Shown in pieces: positions 10,676 to 19,973 of a stretch of DNA of 64,000 nucleotides. The translations under genes and the position numbers were made by a program. How positions within the stretch are numbered: the stretch's first letter is position 1; each line of letters starts with the position of its first letter. The notes under the pieces are model-generated. The model was not told where the DNA came from and did not search any database. It saw only the letters and a program-made list of their open reading frames with translations. This DNA comes from Liolophura sinensis (Eukaryota; Mollusca; Polyplacophora; Chitonida; Chitonidae). The stretch is from NCBI RefSeq assembly GCF_032854445.1, contig NC_088305.1, forward strand, positions 30,094,628 through 30,158,627, given 5' to 3'.

Positions 10676-11330
10676 TGGAAGACACTGGCCAGTAACAGCT
10701 CGCTCGACTACTTCCTCAGCAATACCTTGACACATTTCATCACCCTACTGTCACAGCCCATGAATTTGACTGGTGACTGAGAATTTGGGTTGGTAGAAAT
10801 ACAGTACCCCCGTACTTGGTTCCACGTGCGGCAAGACGAAGTGCGGTATGTCTTTGACTCCAAAGAGAACCCGCACTGCAGTAAGGAAAAGTTAACATTG
10901 CCAGAAGGATATTACCCTTCACCCTTTAACTCTCTGATGATGTGCTGCGGAAATACAGTCTGCGGTTTTAGAAACAACTGGAGCTTAGTTTTAGCCCGCA
11001 TCTGAAGCAGCTCATGAATTTACCGCACGATTGCTTCATGGGGCCGGCGGATCTGCTACATATCGGTATCGAGGATTTACATGCCACAACACCCACGCTG
11101 TGCGTGTGCACGGACATTGTCGAACCGCGTGTGGTGGGAGACATGCTGGCACCGCTGCTGCGGCTGGTCACTACGAAAGGGAAGTACGGGCAGCAAAATC
11201 TCCTAGACCTTCCAACACGTGAAATACATCCCCGTGCGGCGCAAGCATTTCTCGACGGTGGAAATTGATATTAGGGACGATACGGGCATTTGAACGCAGT
11301 AAAGTGACGATCACACTTCACCTTCGATAG
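10676..11330 (+). pseudogene. Polinton minor capsid (penton-like) protein
   Basis: This remnant is of the single jelly-roll protein proposed to form capsid vertices. The N-terminal block SNSSLDYFLSNTLTHFITLL is followed by a TGA (10778-10780) inside the block ending EFGLVEIQYPRTW. The C-terminal half runs from about 11014, with ADLLHIGIEDLHATTPTLCV and CTDIVEPRVVGDMLAPLLR, and ends in another frame with VEIDIRDDTG-like sequence and a strand-rich tail. Stops and at least two frameshifts interrupt it. It sits between the accessory pair and the pVI-like gene, the usual Polinton order. Confidence 0.75.
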
Positions 11331-11339
11331 CGGCGCGCA

Positions 11340-11755
11340 CTACCTTTGCAATGAGCGTGGTAGACAATCCCTCCATGTACCGAGCCTGCTGCGCGAGCGT
11401 TGGGAAAAACTGATTTATGTGCCGGACTGAAAATATCATGGACAACATGCGAGACAAGGGAGTGCCGGTGAGCCAGGCCTTGAAACAACGCGCTTTGGAG
11501 GCGGAAAGGAAGACAGCTGGCGGCCAAAGCAGTTCGCTATGCCTAGCACAGGATGCTGGGCAAGATGAACGGGGTGAGAGGGGCGTCTATAAAACAGAAG
11601 GTCCGACACACCGTTCCCACTCGTCACCTGCACGCAGAACCAAGAAGACGCACCGCTGCCACTCGTCCTCACCTGCTCGTTGGACCAAGAAGATGGACAC
11701 TTTCCCGCCAACCTCGACGCACCAAACCCCGCTCCGCACCGGATATTTTTAGCTA
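11340..11755 (+). pseudogene. Polinton pVI-like minor virion protein, degenerate
   Basis: Located directly before the major capsid gene, it has a helical block NIMDNMRDKGVPVSQALKQR and a strongly basic, Arg/Thr/Pro-rich C-terminus ending SAPDIFS at a stop at 11754-11756. The two parts are in different frames. Position, basic tail and length agree with the pVI-like minor protein proposed for Polintons. The N-terminal part is poorly preserved, so the call depends largely on context. Confidence 0.5.
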
Positions 11756-11760
11756 ACGCA

Positions 11761-12486
11761 ATGGCTTCCTCCCACGCCGAGTGTTGCCCTTCGGCTAGCA
11801 GTGACTTTGATTCGTGAACCTTGCCGACTCCAGCGTTCGGGAGGTCGCTGTGAGGCCTACAGTCCCATCGCCAGCCTGAGCGACTTGGGTCCCATGGAAT
11901 TTCTCATCACAGACGCGGACAGTGACACGTACTTGGACTTGGCTGACACCACGTATGCGAAAATTATCGAAGGGGAGGGAGAGGTTGTGGAGGTCGGCAA
12001 GGGTGTAGGTCTGACTAACCTGTGGATGCATTCACTATGGCAACAGGTCGACGTCTCCCTGAGCGACAAACTCATCACCGCGTCCACCAACATGTACCCG
12101 TACCGTGCCTACGTGGAGACGTTGTTGTCTTAGGGCAGAGAGGCCAAGAACACCCAGCTGTCCTCCGCCTTGTGGTACGCGGACACCCCAGCAAAGTTTG
12201 ACGAGACGGATGAGACCAACACGGGATTTGACAAACGGCTGCAACGACGTCACCTGCTGAACAATTTGAGCGTCCGAGTCCGACTCACTCCGTCCAAGGA
12301 CGCGTTTGCCTTGATGTCTTGTGAGGAGGATCTGAACTGCAAGAACGGCTGGAGATGCGGTTTGCCAGGCCACTGCCAGAAACCATTAATGTGGTGTGCT
12401 ACGCCGAATTCAGCAATATAATAGAAATAGACATAAGCCGAAACGTGCTCTGTGACTTCGCCAGTTATAAAACAACAACCACATAG
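11761..12486 (+). pseudogene. Polinton major capsid protein, internally deleted
   Basis: This remnant is of the double jelly-roll major capsid protein. An ATG at 11761 starts a frame closed by TGA at 11815. The main frame (11801-12133) carries SDLGPMEFLITDADSDTYLD and NLWMHSLWQQVDVSLSDKLI, meets a TAG at 12131 and reads on through REAKNTQLSSALWYADTPAK to KDAFALMS near 12318. About 40 bases later the recognisable extreme C-terminus, VCYAEFSNIIEIDISRNV, appears in another frame and stops at 12484-12486. The middle and second jelly-roll, normally a couple of hundred residues, are missing. The gene was therefore shortened by deletion at about 12330-12345 as well as by point decay. Confidence 0.85.
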
Positions 12487-12990
12487 ACACATTGTAATTG
12501 CAACGTGTGCTACAGGCGGACGTGTTTCCACGGTCCGTGCTGGGAGATGTCTACGCTCGAGAGCACCTCCCTAACCAAGTGACCAACACACCCTGGGCCG
12601 CGTCATCAACACAGACATATGCCCTCGCCCCGGACAACATTGGGTAGCCGTCTTCATGACGTGTGCCGAGAACCACGCCGTCTCCGGGGAGAATACCTTG
12701 ATTCGTACGGACTGCCACTCCTCCTCACCGATATCACCACTAGACTGGAGGACACAACACTGGACGTGGAGTGATCGGCGAGTCGGGAGTCTGGACACGG
12801 CCGTGTGTGGGAAATATTGCGTGTATTACTTAACCCAGTGGACTCGAGGTCGTCCCATGGATGCTACTGTACATACGTTGCACACGTCGTGAACGACATA
12901 CGATAACGACTTAATGGTGTTCGATTGGGTGGACCGCCAGTTTGGGGTCGAGCCCCCGTCTTTTATCAGTCCACCAACTGTAATAACGTT
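12487..12990 (+). pseudogene. Polinton adenain-type cysteine protease
   Basis: This remnant is of the adenovirus-protease-like enzyme thought to mature capsid proteins. An N-terminal block VLQADVFPRSVLGDVYARE (about 12509-12565) is followed, after a frameshift, by an open frame with the likely catalytic His in PGQHWVAVF (His codon 12638-12640) and the Cys box VCGKYCVYYL (12803-12832). The frame stops at 12890-12892. A last block resembling the C-terminus, VFDWVDRQFGVEPPSF, occurs in another frame at about 12917-12964. The presumed catalytic His and Cys are kept although the gene is broken. Confidence 0.72.
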
Positions 12991-13129
12991 CTTTCCATCT
13001 TTTGTTTGTTCCTGTTCGACATGTTATGAAATTAAAAAAAAAATAACGAGAAAATGACATGACACTCGCACACAGTGGTTTTTGACTTGTATTTATTTTA
13101 ACCTTCACGGCAAACATATCGTAAGGGGC

Positions 13130-14770
13130 ATGGTATATAACCGTCGGGGATAGTCAAAAATCCAGGTGGTGCTCACACCTGGCACTACTTTGCGCTTCCC
13201 GTAAAAACAAGTGAAAGCGCCTTTGTGCTGCGCCGTTCCCGCATACGCATGCCTCGGTTCACACCACTCTTGCTTTGGTAGTTGCGCAACACGGAGAGGT
13301 AAACGTTCTTCTCCACCCCACGAGCGCTAACGTCTTTGCAGGAGAGCTTGTCTTGTGTTGGAAATGCATCTTGCGATTATCGACTTGGAACGGCCTTTAC
13401 AGGCTACGAATGCTATACCAATGTCCAACATGACGTTTATATTTACTGTTCGACTCCCCGCCGTAGCAATAGTATGTCTTTGAACATAAACTGACGATAA
13501 CGTCACCAGTCTACTCGACTTTGAAGAGCCCAGGCGTACGTTTATCAAAGTCGTAGTGGTCGCGTCGAGGCAACCAGTTGTCCCCCTCCGCCTGGTATAC
13601 CGCCCGCAGCTCAGGTTTAACCAAGAATTCCCAGTCCGGGTCAGACAAGCCCATTACGCGGAGTTAGTGTCCATCTCGCAGTACTGCCAGTAAGCCTTGT
13701 TAAAAAACGAGCCATGAAATCACAATAAAACTCCATCATACGGAGTTTGGCGTACTGGTACACCGTACATCCTATTTGCAATTGCAGGTTGTAATGATGG
13801 TACTCTTGCTGCTCACCACTTCGAAGGTGTCGTCATCGATTTGGTTGACGTTGCGGCACCGTACACTCTTCAGTAACTTGCACGTTTCATCCGGTCACAG
13901 ATTTTCACATCCACATGCCGGTCTTGGTTTGTCACGGTTTTTCCATAGCCGGAATTTCCCAACGGCTTCATCGTTTCCCCAATGAAAGCCTTGGAAGGGT
14001 CGGCGTCCCCTTGTCAACTGGCTTGGGTGACGGCGTCCGCAAATATTTGGAAGGCTTGCCCGGGCGTGTACTGCATCACTTGGTAGACGTGGGTCAGTAC
14101 CAACAAGTGAGCGAGGTATCATTGCAATAACGGGGTTGCCAGCAGAATTTCCGTGCCGAACATACTCCCGATCAGCTTTCGCCTGGAACCCGGCATGATG
14201 TCATTCACCCGTGCGAAGTCCGCCGTGGTGGGGTCTATGTCCTCTCGGCTCACATCGATGTCTTTAAATATGGGTGGACATTCCGCAAAGTCTGCTTTGA
14301 TATGGTCCGGCACGTGGATGTCACATTCGACGAAGCCAAACAACCGGCCTTGGACGACAGCCTCCACCAGCTGAGCTTGCGTCTTTGACTGTCGCTGTGA
14401 CGGGGATAAGCCCTACTGCTGCAGGAAGGAGCGCAAGGTCGGGTTCGTTTTCCGCAGGCGAAGAAACTCGCACTCCCACATGGGTTTTAGCTTGTAACCC
14501 TGGGACTCGACGTGCGCTTTGTTGTGGTCCACTTCCCGGCGCAAGTCTTGAGGTGTCAATCCTCGCCGGTCGTTGTAGCGCAGCCATTCGCGGTGCCGGA
14601 GGGAACAAGTTTCTCCCTGTTACGTCGCCATCGGATGTAGTGACCCGCCGGCACCGCCGATACAATTCCCGTGTGTCGCTGACACTGGTAGGCAGGAGAT
14701 AGTCAAGGGATGGGTTGGGTCGGCTTGGAAGTGGTTCGCTGTGGATCTTCCACTTTCTTCTTGTTCGACT
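13130..14770 (-). pseudogene. Polinton protein-primed DNA polymerase B, C-terminal part
   Basis: Reading right to left, blocks include KPMWECEFLRLRKTNP (14440-14490), FVECDIHVPDHIKADFAECP (14270-14330), the nucleotide-binding motif KPLGNSGYGKTVT (13931-13970), the metal motif YCEMDTNSA (13655-13680), DFDKRTPGLFKVE (13515-13555), and a C-terminal GVEKNVYLSVLRNYQSKSGV block (13220-13290). The metal motif reads DTNS where DTDS is usual, and a stop follows at once. Several frameshifts occur. A family C repeat is inserted at 13353-13447. The N-terminal exonuclease and TP-like portions are absent; upstream is AT-rich simple sequence. The gene is convergent with the plus-strand capsid genes. Confidence 0.85.
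13353..13447 (+). repeat. Family C repeat nested inside the polymerase B remnant
   Basis: TTGGAAATGCATCTTGCGAT, then TATCGACTTGGAACGGCC and AATGTCCAACATGACG, match the family C core. The flanking sequence continues the polymerase on each side (a SLCSKTYYC block right of it and a DKLSCKDVSARG block left of it, minus strand). The repeat therefore inserted after, or during decay of, the Polinton. Confidence 0.65.
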
Positions 14771-14789
14771 CATCCGTCTATAAAAAAAA

Positions 14790-14870
14790 TAGTATAGTAT
14801 AGTACAGTATAGTACAGTATACTACAGTAGAGTACAGTAGAGTACAGTACAGTGTAACTATAGTATAGTC
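14790..14870. repeat. TATAGTACAG simple-sequence tract (left arm)
   Basis: A run of AGTATAGTACAGTATAGT variants. It is roughly complementary to the tract at 15214-15326, so the two could pair around a ~345-bp interior. It occupies the place where the missing N-terminal half of polymerase B would be expected. Confidence 0.65.
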
Positions 14871-15213
14871 ACATTCCGCTCATGCTGGCTTCCTCTCGAA
14901 AATTGGACCATTCATAGTAGGAAATAGGGAATGTGTTTATACTGCATCGTATGATAAATATGTCAGTTTTAGTTGACGCCCTTCAGGTCTACGGAAGAAC
15001 GTAAATAAGACGATTGTTTAATGCGATGTGTGACTTAAGCAAAGCGCTGCGGTGTCTGACCCAGTGCTGAAACCGCTCGGCTTTTTACCATAGTGTGTGA
15101 CTTACCCTGCCGTGTTCACCATGCTGGCTGACACTGTGCGCGGGGTGTGGCGTCATCACACGCCCTTGACCTTTGCGCCAAGTCGCCGTGCTATGCGACC
15201 ATTCTATTACCTT

Positions 15214-15326
15214 ACTGTAGTTTTACTATATTATAGCTATACAATATCATAACTATACTCTACTATAGTTATACTGCACGATACTATACTATACTATACT
15301 GTACGGAATTATAGCTATACGATACT
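15214..15326. repeat. CTATACTATAC simple-sequence tract (right arm)
   Basis: A run of ACTATACTATACTGTAC and ATAGCTATAC variants, in approximate inverted orientation to 14790-14870. It directly follows the 3' end of the zinc-finger ORF. Confidence 0.6.
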
Positions 15327-15865
15327 CATGCGTGTGTATGTGTGTTACTTACCCTGCCGTGTTCAGCACGTTGATGCACTCTCCAATCCCACAACCGGTA
15401 AAACGTCGTGTTACTCCCTCCGCATGGGTACGATTCTTTCTTTTTCCCATGCACCTGCTGGTGGGGGACCAAATGTGACCGTCGGGGAAACGTCCGGGCG
15501 CAAGTCAGGCACGTGATCCTCGCTCCTCCCTCCTCCGCGTCGTACGTTCGTTCATGCCGCAGCCAGTTGTCCTCCCTATAACTGTGCCTGGCACACGTTC
15601 TGCAAGTAAGCTCACCCCCTACCGCCGAGGTAGGGGATGTCAAGCTCGCTCCTCCCTCCTCGGCGTGCTGCATTTTCTCGTGCCGCAGGGAATTGCTCCG
15701 TCTGGAAAAGTGCCTGGCACACGTTCGGCACGTTATCTCTCCCTTTCTGAAGCCTCTCCTCCTCCTCCTGCTCCTCGTCCTAATCCTCCTCCTCTTCCCC
15801 CTCCTCCGTAAGCCATGATGGGTTTTGTCGAGAGATGTACTTGTCAAGCCGCCCAATAGCGACAC
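15326..15865 (-). CDS. C2H2 zinc-finger protein within the Polinton
   Basis: A 179-residue open frame starts at an ATG at 15865. Residues 18-41 are extremely arginine-rich, resembling a nuclear localisation signal. Finger 1 has Cys46, Cys49, His62 and His67. Finger 2 has Cys88, Cys91 and His104 but lacks the last His. Finger 3 has Cys119, Cys122, His135 and His139. Finger 4 has Cys148, His164 and His169 but lacks the second Cys. The repeated CRTCAR phrase suggests duplication of fingers. Zinc-finger genes occur near polymerase in some Polintons, and a DNA-binding role is inferred. It is the only long uninterrupted gene in the element. A consensus-like donor, GGTAAGT on the minus strand (GT at 15351-15352), lies just before the stop, so the last residues may be intronic. 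Confidence 0.65.
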   Translation of the reverse strand: MSLLGGLTSTSLDKTHHGLRRRGKRRRIRTRSRRRRRGFRKGEITCRTCARHFSRRSNSLRHEKMQHAEEGGASLTSPTSAVGGELTCRTCARHSYREDNWLRHERTYDAEEGGARITCLTCARTFPRRSHLVPHQQVHGKKKESYPCGGSNTTFYRLWDWRVHQRAEHGRVSNTHTHA

Positions 15866-15895
15866 ATTCCTCCCTCACTCTCAACCTTCTATTTA

Positions 15896-16280
15896 TCCCG
15901 TCAACAGGACGTCAACAAAATTCAGGCGCCAAAACTGCGCGGTCACTCATTGGTTAGTTTTGGCGCGAATGGAGGTCACCTAATGGTCAGTTTTGGCGCG
16001 AAATAGAGCTCATCCATTGGTTAGTTTTGGCACAAAATGGACCTGAAGGAGCTGCTCAAACCAACTTTACAAGTGAACGTTTTCGCTCCCCTGTCGTTCA
16101 TCGGTCCGCCACGCATCACACGCCTCGTTCATGGGTTGCGCATCGTGGACGTCAACGAACTTCAGGTGCCTTGACCTCATGGGTCCGTCACGCTCCTCGC
16201 TCATGGGTTGCTCAGCGCGGACGTCAATAAAATTCAGGCGCCAACTCTGAGCGCTCCTCGCGGGTGACGTCACACCCTTA
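15896..16280. repeat. Subterminal tandem repeats at the right side of the Polinton
   Basis: Three ~33-bp units of the type TCACTCATTGGTTAGTTTTG plus GCGCGAA occur at about 15943-16045. Longer units ending GGACGTCAACAAAATTCAGG plus CGCCAA recur at about 15908, 16150 and 16222, and once more inside the right inverted repeat near 16456. Nothing comparable is seen inside the left end. Confidence 0.6.
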
Positions 16281-16283
16281 CTC

Positions 16284-16539
16284 GCTCCAAGACCGCGTGG
16301 TCACCCATGGGTGCGTTTGGGGGCGAAGGAGCTGAAGGAGATGCGCTTATTGTACCGTTACGTGCGTCGCTCTGAGCGCGGACTCAACAACACACCTACA
16401 TCACTCATTGGTCCGTCACGCATCACGCTCCTCGCTCATGGGTTGCGCAGCGCGGACATCAACCAAATTCAGGCGCCAAGACCGCTCCTCCCCAACTGCT
16501 CCTCCCCAATACGACACGCTCTGCCCCTTCTATACTACT
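16284..16539 (-). repeat. Right terminal inverted repeat of the Polinton
   Basis: It ends CCTTCTATACTACT, the exact complement of the left start. Its inner boundary CCAAGACCGCGTGGTCACCC mirrors the left inner boundary at 7690-7711. Length is about 256 bp against 253 bp at the left. Confidence 0.88.
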
Positions 16540-16545
16540 CACGTA
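16540..16545. repeat. Right target-site duplication of the Polinton (CACGTA)
   Basis: An exact copy of the hexamer at 7453-7458, directly adjoining the right terminus. This fixes the insertion boundary. Confidence 0.9.
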
Positions 16546-18395
16546 TGAAGTTGACTAGGGCTACCACATGTCCAGATTCTTGTTAACTGCAGCCGTTCAT
16601 GCCTGGAGTTTGCTCATTATCTATTTGTGAATGTTATATTATTATACGGCGATGACAAATTGACATGAACTGCATTTGAACTGACCACCGGAGATTGTTT
16701 CCCTGTGTTATGGGTTCTCCAGAAGATCGACTATCGGTGGATATATCAACACCTGGTTACTGTATATAAATAGCAGCGACACCCCTGCTATAACTATCCA
16801 GCAATTCGGCCACCAGTTAGGTCATCTAGGCCAAATTCATTACACTCAATGGAACCAATTCTCTCACGCGCCGCCATCAGGTGGCGGTTAATGTGCTGGA
16901 AGTGACGCTGTGTAATACAATTCCGACTGAAGTATTTGTCTCTCTAGTTTTTCCAATAATTCAGTGTTTTGTCACGTCCAGCGCCAGCTGTCCATCGGAT
17001 TGTGTTACCAGGAGTAACAATGCCATTCATTTTACCATTTGTCGCCTATAGTTAGTAATTTTCATTTTAGCATTTTTCACAAGTTATACTGTCATTTTTT
17101 TAATTCTTTTTATTTTTTCATTTTTCAAACCGTTAGCGTCAGGAATAGAAACAACATGCATGGCTATGTACGCATATCGGGTACTTTACATGCAAGCATT
17201 GTCACGTTCTCGCCAGAACATTCTGTTCGTTTCATATTTCTTATATTTTATGTAGTCCGTCTTCATGTTTTGTGCAGACCGGGCCCGTCATTAACGTATG
17301 CAAATAAAACGCACGCATGCGGTCTGAACATGCGTCAAAATGAATAAAATATCTTCACGTGTGAACTGTGACGTAACGAACACGAAATTAGTGACGTCAT
17401 TACGCCTCCGAATTAATGTCGGATTTGGGAGGGAATATGGAGACGATCTATTGTTACTCCGTACCGTTAAACGTAAATAGCTGTCCAGTTAGAGTGCACG
17501 ATATATGCTGATTTCGGTGGATCAATCAACTAGGTGGATTTTATGGCCTACTCAGACAAATATACCTCACCTGATGGTGCAGTTTGATTCAAAATACATT
17601 TACACACAACGGCTATTGTGCATGCAGTAACAATACACAAATACAATGAACAATAAAACAGTACCTTTTTTCTATGCATGCACTGACCTAATTATTTACA
17701 CAAGCTTATTGCTGCACGCACGAATGTTCTATAGTGTCGTTTATAATGCATGCTCTATTCAGTCCTTCGGGATGTTTTGCCTCAAGGTAGAATTATTTTC
17801 ATATTTTCAAGTTTGTAAGAATCGTCATTTGGCTTCAGCTAAGGTTTGTGCGTCACATGCTGTAAAGTTTGCCATGTACCTGCTAAATACCGGTTATTCA
17901 TTTCAATCACTCCGGTTCCTTTACCCATTAAACTGACTACCTTCGTATTCCTAAAATATAGACTGTTTAAGATTTATTGGGTATTATTTACTTATTTATG
18001 TATTTTGTTAAGGTATCTTTCACATTACTTTGCAATGTTTGTACTGATATGGCCTCAGGTGTTCTATGTTTTCAGTCCATTTGTTATAGGTCTAGAGTGT
18101 GTTCTATATGGCAGCTGTCATATAAAGGATAAGTTCTTGTGCACAGCCCCAAACGTCAATCAATCAATCAATCAGTCAAAGCTATTTTGCGCTGAGGTTC
18201 AACTAACTGATTGCCTCATCAGATATCTCAGTTTCATCGATAAACTGATTTTACAATTCACGTTTTCTCACCAATTATTATTTGATAAAAAATATCTAAA
18301 AAATATTTACTGAATATTTTTAGTTGTGGCTCAGTTTTATAGAATATTACATACTTGTTCTTATTATCAAATATGTATCCAAACAAATGACCTTT
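16546..18395. other. Intergenic DNA, no gene recognised
   Basis: AT-rich sequence with unsupported open frames. Near 18110-18178 a phrase ending in CAATCAATCAATCAATCAG looks like the tail of a decayed retroposon. I see nothing further. Confidence 0.5.
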
Positions 18396-18407
18396 CTCCC
18401 GTCATAC

Positions 18408-18745
18408 GACCGACCCCGATAGCACAGTTGGTAGAGCATCCGCTTCGAGAGCGGTAGATCCAGGGTCAATCCTGAGTCGTGTCACACCGAAGACGTTAAA
18501 AGACCTCGCTTGGTGTTCATCATGAAGGGGATAGTGCAACGACTGATTGGCCGGTATCAGTATAATGGCTCGGGCGCGGCGTCTTACTTGCCTCGGTAAG
18601 GCATCTCAGTGAAGCAGTACTAGATAAAAGAGCGCTCTAGACCTGCCTGCAACAAGGAGGCCATTACATGCCCTCTAAGGACCTCTTCGTCGTCATATGA
18701 CTGAAAAATTGTTAATTACGACGTTAAACCCCAAGTACTCAATCA
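18408..18745 (+). mobile_element. tRNA-derived SINE (family A) with 12-bp target-site duplication
   Basis: This is a second full copy of the element at 3486-3819. The head GATAGCACAGTTGGTAGAGC leads to a B-box-like GATCCAGGGTCAATCCT, and the body ends GACGTTAAACCCCAAGTACT. It is flanked by a perfect direct repeat CTCCCGTCATAC at 18396-18407 and 18746-18757. The two copies differ by scattered substitutions and small gaps, including a phrase near 18476-18500 missing from copy 1. Confidence 0.88.
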
Positions 18746-19881
18746 CTCCCGTCATACACACGGTATGTATTTTTGTCTGGGGTTTTACGTCATACTTAAT
18801 TTTCAATCAGCTGACGACGAGGTGTAAATAGGTATGTGTACATATAATGTGTCTTCCTGTGGCAGGGCGAGTACATGCCCCCAAAGTGCTGCCAGACACC
18901 CCTCCCAGTCACATTACACTGGCAACGAGCCTACCAGTCTTGTTTTCTTGCTGTAACCTCTCTGTGTTGAGCGCCACCGATGCGAGGCAGCAACAAGTAC
19001 GACTTCAAATGTCTGAAGGCTACCTACCAGGCAGTCTTCAAATATTTGAATGCATTTAAGTCTTCAAAAGCACGGTTTTCAGTTGTACGTCTTCATTTTT
19101 CAGCTTTCCTCCACTGTAAAATAGAACACATTGACACAGAGTGTACACAACGCAAAGTCTAAACTTACAGTATTGTATATATAACATAATATGATTATAT
19201 TGCGTTGTATACGTAGCATTTTCACAGCAAGGTGAACTGTTTACGATATCTTCTACTCACTTACAGAGAGAGGCATTTCCACAATGTCATAACAACATGT
19301 GGCTCTGACCACAATGTAAATATTTTCCTTACGCCTGATCCATCCCGAGGTTTAGTCAGTACTCACTGTGCAGAGCAGTTGTCGCGCCATACAATGTTCC
19401 GTCTAATATTCATAATGTACTCTGTCGAAACCAGACGACAACCCGCCATTGTCACACGAGCTCCACATGAATTTATTACAACAGTGCAGCGTTCACTGAA
19501 AATAATTCTATAAACCAGTGTAAATGACATGCCTATGTACCGCATGATATTCATTTCACAGCCAAGAGAAGTAGGTATCTAACAGCCAAAACAAGGTCTA
19601 TTTTACAACAAGGTTATTTATAAGGTCTTCCACTCGCGATAAGCCCTTATAACAGCTAAACCTGCTAACTAGAAGTTCATACTAGCTGGCCTTCAAGTAA
19701 ATCCTTTCCATTACAAAGCTGTACAAGGTAACCCGCTATTGTTGTATGTTCGAAGTGTGCCATATAAATGACATAACAACGGTCTAAATCTCAATTTAAC
19801 AGAGCCGAGGGTGATTCATGCATGCTGTAGCCAGCTGTTACAGACCAACCCCGCTGTATATGTATATACAAACCCAGTAGG

Positions 19882-19890
19882 TATATAAAG
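19882..19890 (+). promoter_or_regulatory. TATA box of the EF-hand gene
   Basis: TATATAAAG lies 84-92 bases upstream of the ATG at 19974. A start site about 30 bases downstream would give a 5' leader of about 55-65 nt with no upstream ATG. It is inferred from sequence and spacing only. Confidence 0.55.
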
Positions 19891-19973
19891 CTGTGAACAT
19901 ACCTACGTGGTATACCATAGCCTGGTGCGAAAACATCGTAGTCACAGATATATAGAGATCCAGTCGGTAAACA

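Larger units (their letters stand above)
7459..16539 (+). mobile_element. Polinton/Maverick DNA transposon, degenerate but with both ends
   Basis: This 9,081-bp element begins AGTAGTATAGAAGG and ends with the reverse complement. It has terminal inverted repeats of about 250 bp and a perfect 6-bp CACGTA duplication outside. In order it carries remnants of integrase, ATPase, two accessory proteins, minor capsid, pVI-like, major capsid and cysteine protease on plus, then DNA polymerase B and a zinc-finger ORF on minus. Polintons are self-synthesising virus-like elements related to adintoviruses. Intact copies are commonly 15-20 kb, so this one is shortened by internal deletions, notably in polymerase and major capsid. 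Base composition is richer in G+C than the AT-rich surroundings. Frameshifts, stops and catalytic-site changes indicate an inactive copy. Confidence 0.92.

Noticed and set aside
14385-14702. 105-codon plus-strand frame
   Set aside because: Antisense to clear polymerase B blocks on the minus strand.
14321-14773. 150-codon minus-strand frame beginning MSRTRRKWK
   Set aside because: It is the wrong frame. The recognisable polymerase blocks of this stretch lie in the neighbouring minus-strand frame.
17846-18313. 155-codon plus-strand frame with hydrophobic segments
   Set aside because: It starts from a non-ATG-like context, runs through a CAATCAATC retroposon tail and is AT-driven. No family features.
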